From assembly GCF_008107635.1 (NCBI RefSeq), contig NZ_SDGZ01000024.1:1-64000 (forward strand): DNA of 64,000 nt. The letters are read 5' to 3'. Source of the stretch: Weissella muntiaci. GTDB lineage: Bacteria; Bacillota; Bacilli; Lactobacillales; Lactobacillaceae. Positions 45,393 through 56,744 of this stretch are shown piece by piece; the first letter of the stretch is position 1, and each line of letters opens with the position of its first letter. The notes below the pieces were generated by a model that saw only the letters and a program-made list of their open reading frames with translations, ran no database searches and had not been told where the DNA came from. The position numbers were made by a program, and so were the translations under genes.

Positions 45393-46655
45393 TTAACGGA
45401 AGTCCTTTAGGATGTCACCAAAGGCATCACCCAAAGTTGCAGAACCTTCTTCGTCTTGTGTTGAGTAGTTCATAGGAGCTGACTCTTGACGTGGACGACG
45501 GCTGTTGCGACGTGGACGGTCGCTGTTGTTGTTGCCACCATTGTTGTTTGAACGCTCTGAACGCTCTTCGCGTGCAGGAGCCTCTTCCAAAGCCTTGATA
45601 GACAATGACAAACGTTGCTTGTCAGGGTTTACTTCCAAAACCTTAACCTTAACCTTATCACCAGCCTTCAAAACGTCTGATGGGTTATCAACGTGCTTGT
45701 GTGAGATTTGTGAAACGTGCACTAATCCTTCAACACCTGGGAATACTTCAACGAAGGCACCAAAGTCAACGACACGCTTAACCGTACCCTCGATGATGGC
45801 TCCTTCTGGAGCTTCAGCTGCTGCTGCTTCCCATGGTCCAGGTTGCGTTGCCTTGATTGACAATGAGATACGCTCTTTATCAGCATCCAAGCCAAGAACC
45901 TTAACCTTAACTTCTTCACCAACAGACAAAACATCTGATGGTTGTGAAACGCGTTCGTGTGAGATTTCAGATACGTGTACTAATCCGTCAACACCACCAA
46001 GGTCGATGAAGGCACCAAAGTTGGTCATACGAGCAACCTTACCTTCAACAACATCACCAACTGCCAATTCATTGAACACACGTGACAAAGCGGCTGCGCG
46101 CTCTTCATTCAAAACATCACGACGTGACAAAATCAAACGGCTGTCAGCTGCATTGATTTCAATAATCTTTGCACGAATAGTTTGTCCCTTGTATTGGTTC
46201 AAATCTTGCACAAAACGGTTCTCAATCATTGAAGCAGGTACGAAACCACGTACACCTTCAACATCAACAACCAAACCACCCTTAACAACTTGTGTTACTG
46301 GGGCTTCTACAATGTCATCAACATTGTGCTTGCTTGCGATTTCTTCCCAAGCACGACGAGCCTCAAGGCGACGCTTTGACAATAGGTATGATCCACCCTC
46401 TTTGTCAGAACCGATAGTTGAAACAACTACCAAATCCAAAACGTCTCCAACCTTGACCAAATCGTTGATGTTAGCATCACGATCAGCTGTCAATTCACGT
46501 GAAGGAATCACACCTTCAACACCGGCACCTTCGATACCGACGATAACTTGACGGGCGTCATCAATGGCCAAAACTTCACCCTTAACAACATCACCAACTT
46601 TAACTTCGGCTACGCTGTCAAGAGCTGCCAATAGCTCGTTGTTCTCTTCGTTCAT
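45393..46655 (-). CDS. rpsA: 30S ribosomal protein S1 homologue
   Basis: 420 residues with four S1 domains (about 15-90, 105-170, 190-260, 275-345; each ends in a 'RISLSIKA'-like strand) and a basic, Asn/Arg-rich tail before '[12 protein letters not shown]'. Firmicute S1 homologues are shorter than the six-domain protein of E. coli, so the length is normal. It lies in the usual cmk-rpsA-der order. RBS AGGAGG; a TATAAT box sits about 40 bases before the ATG. Confidence 0.93.
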   Translation of the reverse strand: MNEENNELLAALDSVAEVKVGDVVKGEVLAIDDARQVIVGIEGAGVEGVIPSRELTADRDANINDLVKVGDVLDLVVVSTIGSDKEGGSYLLSKRRLEARRAWEEIASKHNVDDIVEAPVTQVVKGGLVVDVEGVRGFVPASMIENRFVQDLNQYKGQTIRAKIIEINAADSRLILSRRDVLNEERAAALSRVFNELAVGDVVEGKVARMTNFGAFIDLGGVDGLVHVSEISHERVSQPSDVLSVGEEVKVKVLGLDADKERISLSIKATQPGPWEAAAAEAPEGAIIEGTVKRVVDFGAFVEVFPGVEGLVHVSQISHKHVDNPSDVLKAGDKVKVKVLEVNPDKQRLSLSIKALEEAPAREERSERSNNNGGNNNSDRPRRNSRRPRQESAPMNYSTQDEEGSATLGDAFGDILKDFR

Positions 46656-46753
46656 TACAATATATCCTCCTGGTCACACGACTCTAACAGCAATTATACT
46701 AAAAATATAATCTAATTACTAGCAAATCTTTCGACTTTGTTTAAGATTTTCTA

Positions 46754-47422
46754 TTATTTTGTCTTATCGGCTATAATTGCCTCGACGATTGCGACAACTT
46801 CTTCAATTGAATGACCAGTTGTATCAACCTCAACTGCATCATCAGCCTTCTTTAATGGTGAGATTTCGCGATGTGAATCAAGGTAGTCCCGCTTCTCAAT
46901 CGCTGCCTCCAATTCAGCCAGGGAAGTATTCATCCCCTTGGCTTGATTCTCCTTAAATCGACGTTCAGCTCGTTCGAGGACTGACGCAATCAAGAAGATC
47001 TTCACCTGCGCTTTTGGCAAAACCGTTGTCCCAATATCACGGCCATCCATAACTACATTACTAGTCTGCGCAATTTCCTGTTGTAATTTAGTCATCGACG
47101 ATCTTACCGCCGCATAAGACGAGACTGCAGAGACATTGGCTGTTACCGCGGTGGAACGGATTGCATCTGTAATTTCCTGCCCATTCAAATAAACCCTTTG
47201 TACCGGTTCACCTGGTGCAAATGTGATCTCTAGCTCAGGTAACAAAGCACTCACGGCTTGCTCATTATTTGGATCAATCTGAGCATTAAATGCCGCAAGC
47301 GTGATTGCCCGATACATTGCTCCAGTATCGACATAAACATAGTTTAATTTATTCGCCAGAATTTTTGCGATGGTTGACTTACCTGCCGAAGCTGGACCGT
47401 CGATGGCAATTTGAATAGTCAT
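46754..47422 (-). CDS. cmk: cytidylate kinase
   Basis: 222 residues. P-loop '[12 protein letters not shown]' (9-20), '[12 protein letters not shown]' (30-41), '[13 protein letters not shown]' and the late '[24 protein letters not shown]' region are canonical. It phosphorylates CMP and dCMP. It stands 98 bases before rpsA, as in Bacillus. Confidence 0.96.
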   Translation of the reverse strand: MTIQIAIDGPASAGKSTIAKILANKLNYVYVDTGAMYRAITLAAFNAQIDPNNEQAVSALLPELEITFAPGEPVQRVYLNGQEITDAIRSTAVTANVSAVSSYAAVRSSMTKLQQEIAQTSNVVMDGRDIGTTVLPKAQVKIFLIASVLERAERRFKENQAKGMNTSLAELEAAIEKRDYLDSHREISPLKKADDAVEVDTTGHSIEEVVAIVEAIIADKTK

Positions 47423-47505
47423 GATTTTCCCTCATTTTTTGTTTTTGCAGAATAAAAGCCGAATAAAGCCGATTGCAACGGTTCTATCCGACCTTTGGAG
47501 ATTTC

Positions 47506-48066
47506 TTATTTGATCTTTAACTCTTGTCCGTAATACTGAGCATAATTCGACGAAGTTAACCCTGGATTAAGCGAGTACAATGCTTCTGGAGTTGTATTAT
47601 TCTCCCGAGCAAAACTATACAGGGTTCCACTTGCAAACTTAGCCGTCGAATCAGCCTCTGAGCTTGACGCAGCTGCGGCCGAACTCGAAGCAGCACTCTC
47701 TGATGCAGCCTTACTTTCAGACGCAGCACTTTCTGATGCTGCTTTTTCGGAGGCTGCTTTTTGTGAAGCGGCCTTCGATGCAGCCTTCTTTGAACTCGAA
47801 GCAGATATATCAACATTTGACGTCTTGGTTGTTGAGCTCTGTGACAATGCTGCAACTCCCGTTGAATCGTTATTAGGTTGATTTAACTCTTGTAAATATT
47901 TATAAACTGGAATAAATGAAAGGGCAATGATCACCGCTACCAAAATTCCAACAATCATACTCACACGCTGTGACCGACGACGCGTTTGTGAACGTGAATA
48001 ACGTTGAGCTGGTTGCTCATCAAAAGATGCCTCCCAAGGCTTTGATTGGTTATCTTTTTCTGTCAT
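47506..48066 (-). CDS. membrane-anchored LysM-like protein (SAG1386/EF1546 type)
   Basis: 186 residues. Basic cytoplasmic N-terminus ('RYSRSQTRRRSQR'), one membrane helix ('VSMIVGILVAVIIALSFIPV', 36-55), a Ser/Ala/Lys/Glu low-complexity spacer of about 75 residues, and a C-terminal LysM-like module ('GTLYSFARENNTTPEALYSLNPGL') that should bind peptidoglycan. This YpbE-like gene sits between recQ and cmk in many Lactobacillales. Its role is not known. Confidence 0.82.
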   Translation of the reverse strand: MTEKDNQSKPWEASFDEQPAQRYSRSQTRRRSQRVSMIVGILVAVIIALSFIPVYKYLQELNQPNNDSTGVAALSQSSTTKTSNVDISASSSKKAASKAASQKAASEKAASESAASESKAASESAASSSAAAASSSEADSTAKFASGTLYSFARENNTTPEALYSLNPGLTSSNYAQYYGQELKIK

Positions 48067-48164
48067 CTCTGATTTCCCCGCAATTCGTCTGCTTTCTTAA
48101 TCTACAATATCATTATGATAATTTAGCACATATCCAAAGCAAATAAAACCACTCCGTCATTTTT

Positions 48165-49619
48165 TTAATCTAAATTAAATAGTTTCCTTAAGTTTTCCTG
48201 CCATGTTTCTGTGTACATCTGACTTGCTTTGTTCAAAACAGTATGACTTTTTCGAAATTGATCAAGTTCTTTGGCGGTTGTTCCCGAACTCTCATTAGTT
48301 TGATCAGCCTGGTTGGCAACTGTCTGATCAAACTCAACCAATAACTGACGCCGAAGATCTTTTGTCGACTGCATATAGCTAATCATCTGCGTCACGGCCT
48401 GTAACTTTGCTTGACGACGCTCTTGAAATAATCTTTTAGCTGTTCCTAGATCAATTGCCTGCTCTTGGTAGCCTTTTACTAAGCGCAACATTTGTGGCTC
48501 GATCGTAGCCCCATTGTCAGTATCACCATAAATAATATCAAGTTGCTGATCGGTTGGGATTGCGTGATCAATCATGCGCTGTTGCAACATTTCATCCCCT
48601 GGCACATATAAAGTCACCGCAAGTGCCGCCGCACCATCGCGGCCAGCACGCCCCATTTCTTGCAAATAATTCGCTAAATCTTGGCTTGGATGATAATGAA
48701 TTACATAGCGAATATCATTCTTATCAATTCCCATTCCAAAAGCTGAGGTTGCTACAATCACATCTAATTTTCCAAGCATAAACTGTTGTTGAATTTTATA
48801 GCGCGTCAAATAGTTCATCCCCGCATGATAGGCCATTACCGCTTGATCACCATTAGTCTGCAGATATTCTGCTAAATTAAGCGCTAGGCGACGACTACTC
48901 ACATAAATAATCCCCGGCCCTTGAAGCTGTTTAACTAATCCCGCCAAGCGAGTTTGTTTATCATGCTCATCCGCTAATTGCTCAGTATGTAAATGAATAT
49001 TGGGCCGATCAGCACTCTGCCGGTATAAAAACCAATCCTGCTTATTAGCTAAAGTAAATAAAGCCTGCGTCTCTGATTGCATTGTAACTGTTGCAGTTGC
49101 AGTCAATAGCAATAATTGCGGTTGTCCCAGCATCCGATGAACTGAAGGCAGCTTTAAATATTCGGGTCGAAAATCTGGTCCCCAACTAATAATCGTATGC
49201 GCCTCATCAATCACAAGTAGGTTTAGCTCAATTTTCTTTAGTCGATTAATAACCGTTGTTTGACTCAACATTTCCGGCGAGATGAACAAAAAACGATATT
49301 GAGCCAAATTATCCATTACCATTTGGCGATCTCTCCCAACCAAAGTTGAGTTCAACGCCACCGCCTTTTGTTCGCCTAAATAATTAAGCCGGGCAACTTG
49401 ATCTTGCATGAGCGAAAGCAACGGGGTCACGATAATCGTTAAACCATTTCTTAATCGCCCCAGCATTTGATAAATTAATGTTTTACCAGCTCCCGTTGGT
49501 AAAACCGCCAAAGCCGATTGACCTGCTAAGATCGCTGAAATTACTTCTGCCTGTCCGGGGCGAAAATCTTTAAAGCCGAATTCTTGATATAAATAGGCGT
49601 CCAAATCAGTCTTGAGCAT
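48165..49619 (-). CDS. recQ: RecQ-family ATP-dependent DNA helicase (short, RecS-like)
   Basis: 484 residues. Helicase motifs: 'FRPGQAEVISAIL', Walker A 'LPTGAGKTLIY' (40-50), 'VIDEAHTIISWGPDFRPEY' (DEAH), 'LLTATAT', 'GIIYVSSRR' and 'QEMGRAGRDG'. It ends soon after, so it lacks the full RQC and HRDC domains of long RecQ and resembles B. subtilis RecS. It overlaps the ypbB-like gene by 14 bases, an association kept across Bacillota. Confidence 0.92.
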   Translation of the reverse strand: MLKTDLDAYLYQEFGFKDFRPGQAEVISAILAGQSALAVLPTGAGKTLIYQMLGRLRNGLTIIVTPLLSLMQDQVARLNYLGEQKAVALNSTLVGRDRQMVMDNLAQYRFLFISPEMLSQTTVINRLKKIELNLLVIDEAHTIISWGPDFRPEYLKLPSVHRMLGQPQLLLLTATATVTMQSETQALFTLANKQDWFLYRQSADRPNIHLHTEQLADEHDKQTRLAGLVKQLQGPGIIYVSSRRLALNLAEYLQTNGDQAVMAYHAGMNYLTRYKIQQQFMLGKLDVIVATSAFGMGIDKNDIRYVIHYHPSQDLANYLQEMGRAGRDGAAALAVTLYVPGDEMLQQRMIDHAIPTDQQLDIIYGDTDNGATIEPQMLRLVKGYQEQAIDLGTAKRLFQERRQAKLQAVTQMISYMQSTKDLRRQLLVEFDQTVANQADQTNESSGTTAKELDQFRKSHTVLNKASQMYTETWQENLRKLFNLD

Positions 49620-50673
49620 CTTCAGTCACGGCCTCCTTAGTTTTCAAAATCGTATATAAGCGAAAATAGAAAAATTCCATTGGATCAGCGCTCTGCCGAA
49701 CCTGCTTGAATTGCCAATTATCAATGTTTCCCTGCAACTTTGCCTGTAAGTATGTAACGATTGGCGCATTTAAAAATCTTTCATAAGGGAACTTCGCCTT
49801 ATCTAACATAATTGCCGCTACTAACAAATGCTCGCGAATTGTACTAATTTTCAACTTACGATAATTTGCAATCTGCTCGATTGATAAATCATTTTCTATC
49901 GCTTGTAGCGTTTGGACGACCGGACCTGGTAATAGTGCTTTGACAGCCACCAACTGCCAAAGTTCGCGAATTGGCTTTGGCGAGTCATCGGGCAGCTCGC
50001 GGATTTTCCGCGACCAAGCAACATAGTGATTAAGTTGCCATAGCATGAAATCAAATTGATCCCATGAAGTTGGCAACTCCAATTGCTCTTGCACAGCACC
50101 AGCCTCATAATGGCCAATCCAAGTTGCCACCAACTTGTTGGCCTGCATTGCGGGTAAGTCGACTAGGAAGTCACGAACCTCTTGAACCCATTGTGCTGTT
50201 AATTGTGGCTGGCGAACTTGATAATACCAACGCCGTACAAGAAACATCAATTGCGGTCCTACTTGCAATGGATAATATTGTTTATTCTGATACGCTCGTT
50301 CAGAAACAATCTGATTGGCCAGTAAGAAGCCCGCTTGCCAATTTTCGGCATTAATCTGGCTAAATTCATGTGGATCTTCCAGCTTCACGTGCTCTTGCAA
50401 GTAGCGTTCTTGTACTTCAAGCCCCTTACTCGTTAATAGAACCTGGCCTTCTGTGTCAATCACAACCATCTCATCTTTTTCATATTGCGCTAAAATCGCT
50501 TCGAATTCGGGCAAAGTTAATTTAGCCAACAAACCAATATAATCTAACAATTGGTATCTCAAGCCCCAGTATAGGGTAGACACCGTTGTTTGATTTTTCA
50601 ACAAACCAAAAATCACCCGATTTCTACGCGGTTGTTGCGGAGAAAACAGGGTGATTAAAAAATCATTAACCAT
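49606..50673 (-). CDS. YpbB-like helix-turn-helix protein, RecQ partner
   Basis: 355 residues, helical. The C-terminal part 'LQAIENDLSIEQIANYRKLKISTIREHLL' holds the helix-turn-helix domain typical of YpbB, which precedes recQ/recS in Bacillota. The overlap with recQ suggests that the two work together in DNA repair. It may supply the DNA-binding wing that the short RecQ lacks, but that is an inference. Confidence 0.85.
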   Translation of the reverse strand: MVNDFLITLFSPQQPRRNRVIFGLLKNQTTVSTLYWGLRYQLLDYIGLLAKLTLPEFEAILAQYEKDEMVVIDTEGQVLLTSKGLEVQERYLQEHVKLEDPHEFSQINAENWQAGFLLANQIVSERAYQNKQYYPLQVGPQLMFLVRRWYYQVRQPQLTAQWVQEVRDFLVDLPAMQANKLVATWIGHYEAGAVQEQLELPTSWDQFDFMLWQLNHYVAWSRKIRELPDDSPKPIRELWQLVAVKALLPGPVVQTLQAIENDLSIEQIANYRKLKISTIREHLLVAAIMLDKAKFPYERFLNAPIVTYLQAKLQGNIDNWQFKQVRQSADPMEFFYFRLYTILKTKEAVTEDAQD

Positions 50674-50727
50674 GGCTACCTCCTAGTCTTTTTAACTAGT
50701 GTAGCATAGTCGAATTGTTAAATTTAT

Positions 50728-51312
50728 TTATTTTGCTAACTCTTGTGCTGTTCGATTAATAAACGGCCGTAATGCTGAATATACTAGCCCCGTTGCTAAT
50801 CCTAGGATCACTCCCTGCGCCAAGTTAAATGGTACAACCATGTAGAGCATATACGTGCCCAAGCCAATAATCTGCTTAATATCAAAATTGGCAAACATCG
50901 CATACAAAGGAACCGCATAGAAATAATTTAATATGACCATCGCCATGGTCAGTCCAAGTGTCGCTAAAACAATACTAACTGTAAAGTTTTTAATCGTGAA
51001 ACTCTTTGACCGTTTCAACCATAGGTAGATAATCGTCAAAAAGATCCCCATTGAAATGATATTCATCGGCAGACCAATATAATCATTAACACCTTGATTA
51101 TTCAACAGTAGCTTCAAAAGCGTTCGAAGGAATAAAATCATATACCCGCTTCGTAGATCTAACATTAAGGCACCCAAAACAATCGGCACAATTGAAAAAT
51201 CAATTTTCAAGAAGCTCGCACCTGGAATGAGCGGGAAGGTTGGGAAAATCATTAACCCAAATGCAACAACTGACAACAGTGAAATCACTGTTAAACGACG
51301 TGTAGAATTCAT
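50728..51312 (-). CDS. ribU: riboflavin ECF transporter S component RibU
   Basis: 194 residues with six helices. 'FPTFPLIPGASFLKIDFSIVPIVLGALML' region is the RibU substrate-site signature. It binds riboflavin with high affinity and uses the shared ECF module, not in this window. An FMN riboswitch precedes it, which confirms the substrate. No rib biosynthesis genes are near, so the cell probably relies on uptake. Confidence 0.95.
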   Translation of the reverse strand: MNSTRRLTVISLLSVVAFGLMIFPTFPLIPGASFLKIDFSIVPIVLGALMLDLRSGYMILFLRTLLKLLLNNQGVNDYIGLPMNIISMGIFLTIIYLWLKRSKSFTIKNFTVSIVLATLGLTMAMVILNYFYAVPLYAMFANFDIKQIIGLGTYMLYMVVPFNLAQGVILGLATGLVYSALRPFINRTAQELAK

Positions 51313-51339
51313 AAAAATATACCGCTAAGCTAACCGTTT

Positions 51340-51395
51340 CCACAAAAAAAGCCTTTTTCGTATCAGGGCGACACAAAAAAGACGGCTAGTTAGAC
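51340..51395 (-). terminator. expression platform terminator of the FMN riboswitch
   Basis: On the minus strand AGCC-GTCTTTTTT pairs with ACGAAAAAG-GCT, followed by TTTTTTTG. It sits between the aptamer and ribU, about 30 bases before the ATG. Confidence 0.7.
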
Positions 51396-51396
51396 T

Positions 51397-51527
51397 ATCC
51401 TTTCCTTCTTCATACCAGACTATACTGTCGGTTCCGGAATCGCACCAGATCAATCACATTGTGAGTCGCGGGACTACTGTTAAATACAGATTACCGCCGG
51501 TCGGGAATTGCACCCTGCCCTGAAGTA
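51397..51527 (-). ncRNA. FMN riboswitch (RFN element)
   Basis: Conserved RFN blocks on the minus strand: CTTCAGGGCAGGGTGCAATT, CCCGACCGGCGGTAAT, AGTCCCGCGACTC, TGGTGCGATTCCGGAACCGA and CAGTATAGTCTGGTATGAAG. Bound FMN should favour the terminator at 51340-51395 and switch off ribU. Confidence 0.97.
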
Positions 51528-51593
51528 TTAAATTTTACAACTATAATTATAGGTCAAAAGTAAGTGATTTTGCAAGTAATATTTGATTCCAAC

Positions 51594-51626
51594 AAAAAAA
51601 CCTAGATTGAAAAACTCAATCTAGGC
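51594..51626 (-). terminator. terminator of the pyrH-frr operon
   Basis: CCTAGATTGA pairs with TCAATCTAGG around a 5-base loop, followed by TTTTTTTGTT on the minus strand. Confidence 0.9.
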
Positions 51627-51651
51627 TTTAAATATAAATTAAACGAACATC

Positions 51652-52209
51652 TTAAATGGTCAAAAGCTCGTTTTCCTTTTCAGCCGCAATGGCATCCAAA
51701 TCCTTAACAGCTTGATCAGTTGCTTTTTGAATATCGTTTTCTAGCTTATGAGCCTCATCTTCGCTCATTTCACCATTCTTTAAGGCTTTCTTCGTCTCAT
51801 CCATCGCATCACGACGAACGTTTCGAATTGCCACCTTTGCTTGCTCTGCTTCACCCTTAACTTCTTTAGCCAAAGTCTTACGAGTCTCTTCAGTCAAAGC
51901 AGGGATCACCAAGCGAATCACAGTACCATCATTGGCCGGCGTCAAACCTAAATCAGAAGCAAAAATTGCTTGCTCAATGTTTTTTAGCGCTGACTTATCA
52001 AATGGCGTGATCAACAAAACACGTGCTTCAGGAACCGTCACTGAAGCTAATTGATTCAAGGGTGTATCGGCACCATAATATTCTGCCGTAATATTACGTA
52101 GAATTGATGGATTTGCTACACCAGCTCGAATGTTACCAAGGTTACGACGTAAAACATCGCCCGCCTTGGCCATCTTATCTTTTGTATTATCAATGATAGA
52201 GTTAGCCAT
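51652..52209 (-). CDS. frr: ribosome recycling factor
   Basis: 185 residues, the exact family length. Coiled N- and C-terminal helices flank the beta domain ('[25 protein letters not shown]' region), and the C-terminal '[19 protein letters not shown]' is typical. It splits post-termination ribosomes with EF-G. One base after pyrH, in the standard rpsB-tsf-pyrH-frr cluster. Confidence 0.97.
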   Translation of the reverse strand: MANSIIDNTKDKMAKAGDVLRRNLGNIRAGVANPSILRNITAEYYGADTPLNQLASVTVPEARVLLITPFDKSALKNIEQAIFASDLGLTPANDGTVIRLVIPALTEETRKTLAKEVKGEAEQAKVAIRNVRRDAMDETKKALKNGEMSEDEAHKLENDIQKATDQAVKDLDAIAAEKENELLTI

Positions 52210-52210
52210 C

Positions 52211-52936
<726 letters not shown>

Positions 52937-52949
52937 TTATCAGCCTCAA

Positions 52950-53828
52950 TTACTTGATTTGACTCATAACTTCAGCAGCGAAATCTACTTCAGCCTTCTC
53001 GATTCCTTCACCAACTTCGTAACGAACGAAGGAAACAACTGAACCATTCTTTGACTCAACATAGTGTGCAACAGTTTCCTTACCGTCACCCTTAACAAAT
53101 GGTTGGTCAACCAATGAAATATCAGCCAAGAACTTGTTCAAACGTCCTTCAACCATCTTTTCCTTGATGTTTTCAGGCTTACCAGCCAAGTCCTCTGAGT
53201 TCATTTGAACTTCCTTCTCATGTGACAAGACATCAGCAGGAACTTCTTCGCGTGAAATGTATTGTGGTGCAATCGCAGCGATGTGCATTGCGATATCCTT
53301 GGCAGTTGCTTCATCAGCACCGTCCATCAATACGATTGATGAAATCCGGCCACCCATGTGTGAGTAAGCACCGAAGTTTTGTCCAGCATGCTTCTCAATA
53401 ATTTGGAAACGACGCAAAGTGATCTTCTCACCAGTGATTTGAGTAGTGTGAATAATCAATTCATTCAAAGTTTGGTCAGCAGAAACCTTCAAAGCCAAAG
53501 CAGCTTCAACATCAGCTGGCTTAAACTCAACGATTGCATTTGCAACGGCGTGCAACAATTCGTTAAATTCTGCGTTACCAGCAACGAAATCAGTTTGTGA
53601 GTTCAACTCGATGATTGCCGCAAAGTCATCCTTTACAGCAACATAAGTCATTCCTTCAGCGGCAACAGTGTCAGCCTTCTTAGCAGCCTTTGCCATACCC
53701 TTTTCGCGCAAAACGTCAATGGCCTTATCCATGTCACCGTCAGTTTCAACCAAAGCCTTCTTGGCGTCCATCATTCCAACGCCAGTCTTTTCACGTAATT
53801 CCTTAACTTGCAATGCAGTAATAGCCAT
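52950..53828 (-). CDS. tsf: elongation factor Ts
   Basis: 292 residues. '[21 protein letters not shown]' (8-28) and '[14 protein letters not shown]' (about 74-87, with the TDFV that contacts EF-Tu) are diagnostic. It regenerates EF-Tu-GTP. It is separated from rpsB by a terminator, so it may be expressed below rpsB levels or from its own promoter. Confidence 0.97.
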   Translation of the reverse strand: MAITALQVKELREKTGVGMMDAKKALVETDGDMDKAIDVLREKGMAKAAKKADTVAAEGMTYVAVKDDFAAIIELNSQTDFVAGNAEFNELLHAVANAIVEFKPADVEAALALKVSADQTLNELIIHTTQITGEKITLRRFQIIEKHAGQNFGAYSHMGGRISSIVLMDGADEATAKDIAMHIAAIAPQYISREEVPADVLSHEKEVQMNSEDLAGKPENIKEKMVEGRLNKFLADISLVDQPFVKGDGKETVAHYVESKNGSVVSFVRYEVGEGIEKAEVDFAAEVMSQIK

Positions 53829-54011
53829 GTTGTTAAGTCTCCTTAAAAATCTTATTAGTTATCTAAAATATTATACACAAATATCGAGCCTTTTCCTAGC
53901 GGTCCCCGTTATTATTTTGAATTGTTTTACTTTAATAGCTGATTACCCAATCAAAATATGTTACTTATGACTGAATAGGACATTTTCAATGTTGTATAAA
54001 ACTTTATCCGC

Positions 54012-54046
54012 AAAAAAACTGGCTGCATTTCTGCACCCAGTTTTTT
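54012..54046 (-). terminator. terminator or attenuator between rpsB and tsf
   Basis: AAACTGG-C-TGCA pairs with TGCA-C-CCAGTTT and is followed on the minus strand by a run of T. It splits the rpsB transcript from tsf-pyrH-frr, at least in part. Confidence 0.85.
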
Positions 54047-54072
54047 TCTAAATCTACCGAAGCAAATTTAAA

Positions 54073-54849
54073 TTAGTTGTTACCTTCAACAATTTCAGTC
54101 AATTCTTCAATTGATGCAGCCTTGTCTGAACCTTCGTTGTCAAAGTCTTCTGCAGCAACAGCATCTTCACCTTGGTTACCCTCGATGATAGCGTCAGCCA
54201 TCTTTGCAGTGATCAAACGAACGGCACGGATAGCGTCATCATTTGATGGGATCTTAACATCGATTTGGTCAGGGTCAGCATTAGTATCAACCATGGCAAC
54301 GATTGGAATGTTCAACTTGTGTGCTTCTTGCACAGCAATTTGTTCCTTGTGTGGATCAACGATGAACATCAAGTCTGGAACCTTAGGCATATCAGCGATA
54401 CCACCCAAGAACTTCTCCAACTTCTCACGCTTCTTGTTCAAAAGCGCAACTTCCTTCTTTGGCAAACGGTCGAAAGTACCATCTTCAGCCATCGCACGCA
54501 ACTCCTTCAAGTGCGCGATACGTTGTTGGATCGTTGACCAGTTAGTCAAAGTTCCACCCAACCAACGGTGGTTTACGAAGTACATGTTTGCACGAGTTGC
54601 CTCTTCAGCAATTGCGTCTTGAGCTTGCTTCTTAGTACCAACGAACAAAACCGTTGCACCATCAGCCGCTGCATCGCGAACATAGTTATAAGCTTGGTCA
54701 ACCAACTTTACCGTCTTTTGCAAGTCGATAATGTAGATTCCGTTACGCTCTGTAAAGATGAATTCGTCCATCTTTGGGTTCCAACGACGAGTTTGGTGTC
54801 CAAAATGTACACCAGCTTCAAGCAATTGCTTCATTGAGATTACTGCCAT
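54073..54849 (-). CDS. rpsB: 30S ribosomal protein S2
   Basis: 258 residues from ATG 54849 behind GGAGG; an upstream in-frame extension is leader RNA, not protein. '[22 protein letters not shown]' region and '[14 protein letters not shown]' are S2 signatures, and the acidic tail is common in lactobacilli. Regulation through the structured leader at 54878-54934 is likely. Confidence 0.97.
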   Translation of the reverse strand: MAVISMKQLLEAGVHFGHQTRRWNPKMDEFIFTERNGIYIIDLQKTVKLVDQAYNYVRDAAADGATVLFVGTKKQAQDAIAEEATRANMYFVNHRWLGGTLTNWSTIQQRIAHLKELRAMAEDGTFDRLPKKEVALLNKKREKLEKFLGGIADMPKVPDLMFIVDPHKEQIAVQEAHKLNIPIVAMVDTNADPDQIDVKIPSNDDAIRAVRLITAKMADAIIEGNQGEDAVAAEDFDNEGSDKAASIEELTEIVEGNN

Positions 54850-54877
54850 GAGTATCTGCCTCCAAATGTTTTTCCAC

Positions 54878-54934
54878 CTAACATCGCATGTAGATCCACA
54901 ACCAAAATGGCACACGTGTATCTATTGGTGTTAG
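54878..54934 (-). ncRNA. structured rpsB leader (Lacto-rpsB-like)
   Basis: On the minus strand, CTAACA at 5' pairs with TGTTAG, enclosing TAGAT/ATCTA and the loop with GTGCCATTTTGGTTGTGG. A conserved RNA motif named Lacto-rpsB is known upstream of rpsB in Lactobacillales and is thought to be an autoregulatory S2 site. The placement, about 30 bases before the start, fits. The match to the motif is from memory. Confidence 0.6.
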
Positions 54935-54976
54935 TGAGTATTTTTAGTCCAAGGACCAAGAGTTAATTCTACTTGA

Positions 54977-55261
54977 TTATTTGTCCGGTGTAAAGTCCGT
55001 AACGCCATTTGCTCGCAAGTACGCAATTTTCTCCGTCCGGCGCTTACGCTTAAATAATGCTTCAGCACTCATTGCGTCGTGTTTACTTTCATAAGCTTGC
55101 GCAAATAATAACTTCAATGGACGCCGGCTTGCGGGTCGCGTATATTTTGCGCCCTGTCCCGCCTGGTGCGTGGCGAAACGCCGTCCAACATCATCTGTAT
55201 AGCCCGTATACAGAGTACCAGTAGCCGTTAAGAGCACATACATATAATAAGGCTTAGTCAT
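54977..55261 (-). CDS. GIY-YIG nuclease-domain protein (YazA/YhbQ type)
   Basis: 94 residues from ATG 55261. '[24 protein letters not shown]' has the GIY-YIG core (MYVL...LYTGYT) with the following Arg, and '[15 protein letters not shown]' is the second block. Small stand-alone members are nuclease-like proteins of unclear role. It overlaps trmN6 by 8 bases, as yazA-type genes do in many Bacillota. Confidence 0.9.
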   Translation of the reverse strand: MTKPYYMYVLLTATGTLYTGYTDDVGRRFATHQAGQGAKYTRPASRRPLKLLFAQAYESKHDAMSAEALFKRKRRTEKIAYLRANGVTDFTPDK

Positions 55262-56018
55262 GATCCGAGCGACCTTCATAAATTGCCAAAACTTCGTCAG
55301 TATATGAGTTATCAGCATGATGGGTGATAATTGGTGGTAAAATTCTTGCTCCCGTCAACTGTCCGTCTTTGATGGCGTCAATTAATACCACATTCGCCTC
55401 CATCCCCAACTTGGGGTAGATAAACTGAATTTTCTTGGGTGCCAAATTAACAGCTTGCAAAGCCGCCAAAATCTCAAAAAGGCGATCAGGTCGATGTACC
55501 ATATAAAAATGACCACCGCTTTTCAATAAACGATTAGCTGTTTGTGTTACCAATTCCAAATCTGCTTTAATCTCATGCCGCGCAATAGCATAATGTTCAT
55601 TCAAGTTTTTCTTGGTCGTTTCTTCAACCGTGAAATAAGGAGGATTCGACACAACAGTATCAACGGTTCCTGCTTTAATCTCATCAAAAACTTCCCGCAT
55701 ATCAGTATTGATAATCTGAATCTTCTCATTCAATTCGTTCATATCGACTGATCGTTGCGCCATATCGGCTAAGCGTGGCTGAATCTCAACCCCAATAATT
55801 TTACCGATAATTTTGTGCGCCATAAATAGCGATACCGCACCATTTCCAGCACCCAAATCAACTGTCAATCCTTTACCGCGCTTCTTTGGATTAGCAAAGT
55901 GCGCCAATAGCACTGCATCCAACGAAAAAGAGAACACCTCTGAACTTTGAATAATTCGAACACTGTCGGCATAAAGCATATCAATTCGTTCACCCGGTAG
56001 CATTTTCACATCTTTCAT
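55254..56018 (-). CDS. trmN6: tRNA1(Val) adenine-37 N6-methyltransferase (TrmN6/YabB)
   Basis: 254 residues from ATG 56018 (RBS GGAG). '[16 protein letters not shown]' is the family start, '[16 protein letters not shown]' is the SAM motif I, and '[12 protein letters not shown]' is the catalytic NPPY. Next to the GIY-YIG gene as in Bacillus yabB-yazA. Confidence 0.92.
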   Translation of the reverse strand: MKDVKMLPGERIDMLYADSVRIIQSSEVFSFSLDAVLLAHFANPKKRGKGLTVDLGAGNGAVSLFMAHKIIGKIIGVEIQPRLADMAQRSVDMNELNEKIQIINTDMREVFDEIKAGTVDTVVSNPPYFTVEETTKKNLNEHYAIARHEIKADLELVTQTANRLLKSGGHFYMVHRPDRLFEILAALQAVNLAPKKIQFIYPKLGMEANVVLIDAIKDGQLTGARILPPIITHHADNSYTDEVLAIYEGRSDHD

Positions 56019-56110
56019 TTTTATCTCCAATTTGCCACATCATTTGAAAATGTGGGATAATATTCAGGTTATTAAAAGTTTACAATTTATTTGTACGTAT
56101 AGGAGCACTT

Positions 56111-56743
56111 ATGTTTTACACATTTATTCGTGCCGTGGCTGCCGGAGTCGTTTGGCTAGTCAACGGGCGTTTTGAAATCCATAACGCAGATAAGCTGCCA
56201 GAAGGTAACTACATCTTAGTCGGCCCTCACCGAACTTGGTGGGATCCAATCTTCTTTGCCTTGGCAGCTTGGCCAACTCGGTTTATGTTTATGGCCAAAA
56301 TTGAACTCTTTAAGAATCCTATTTTACGCTATATCTTGGTACACGCCAACGCCTTTCCAGTTGACCGTGCCAATCCTGGTCCGAGTGCCATCAAAACACC
56401 CGTGCAAAACCTGAAGAAGGGTAATTTGTCATTGATCATGTTTCCTTCTGGATCACGTCACTCACAAGAAATGAAAGGTGGCGCAATGGTGATTGCTAAG
56501 TTATCCGGTGCACCGATTGTACCAATGGTTTATCAAGGTCCCGTCAAATTTGGCACGTTATTCAAGCGGAACAACGTCAAGATGAGCTATGGTGACCCAA
56601 TCTACATTGATAAAAAGATTAAACTATCCGATGAAAACATTCAACAATTTGGTCATGATTTACAGGCAGCTTTTGATCAGGTTGATCGGGCCCTTGACCC
56701 ATCATTCGTTTATGTTGATCCAAGTCCAAAAGAGGACAAATAA
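56111..56743 (+). CDS. plsC: 1-acyl-sn-glycerol-3-phosphate acyltransferase PlsC
   Basis: 210 residues. The HX4D motif is 'GPHRTWWDP' (His40, Asp45), block III is 'FPSGSRHSQEMKGG', and block IV is 'APIVPMVYQGP'. An N-terminal hydrophobic stretch (3-18) anchors it to the membrane. It makes phosphatidic acid from lysophosphatidic acid. RBS AGGAG. Read opposite to its neighbours; terminator at 56745. Confidence 0.93.
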   Translation: MFYTFIRAVAAGVVWLVNGRFEIHNADKLPEGNYILVGPHRTWWDPIFFALAAWPTRFMFMAKIELFKNPILRYILVHANAFPVDRANPGPSAIKTPVQNLKKGNLSLIMFPSGSRHSQEMKGGAMVIAKLSGAPIVPMVYQGPVKFGTLFKRNNVKMSYGDPIYIDKKIKLSDENIQQFGHDLQAAFDQVDRALDPSFVYVDPSPKEDK

Positions 56744-56744
56744 A

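Noticed and set aside
45505-46551. 348-codon open frame on plus, opposite rpsA
   Set aside because: Low-complexity Ser/Thr-rich product that mirrors the rpsA codons; no RBS or family likeness.
54077-54622. 181-codon frame on plus, opposite rpsB
   Set aside because: Shadow of the strongly biased rpsB codons.
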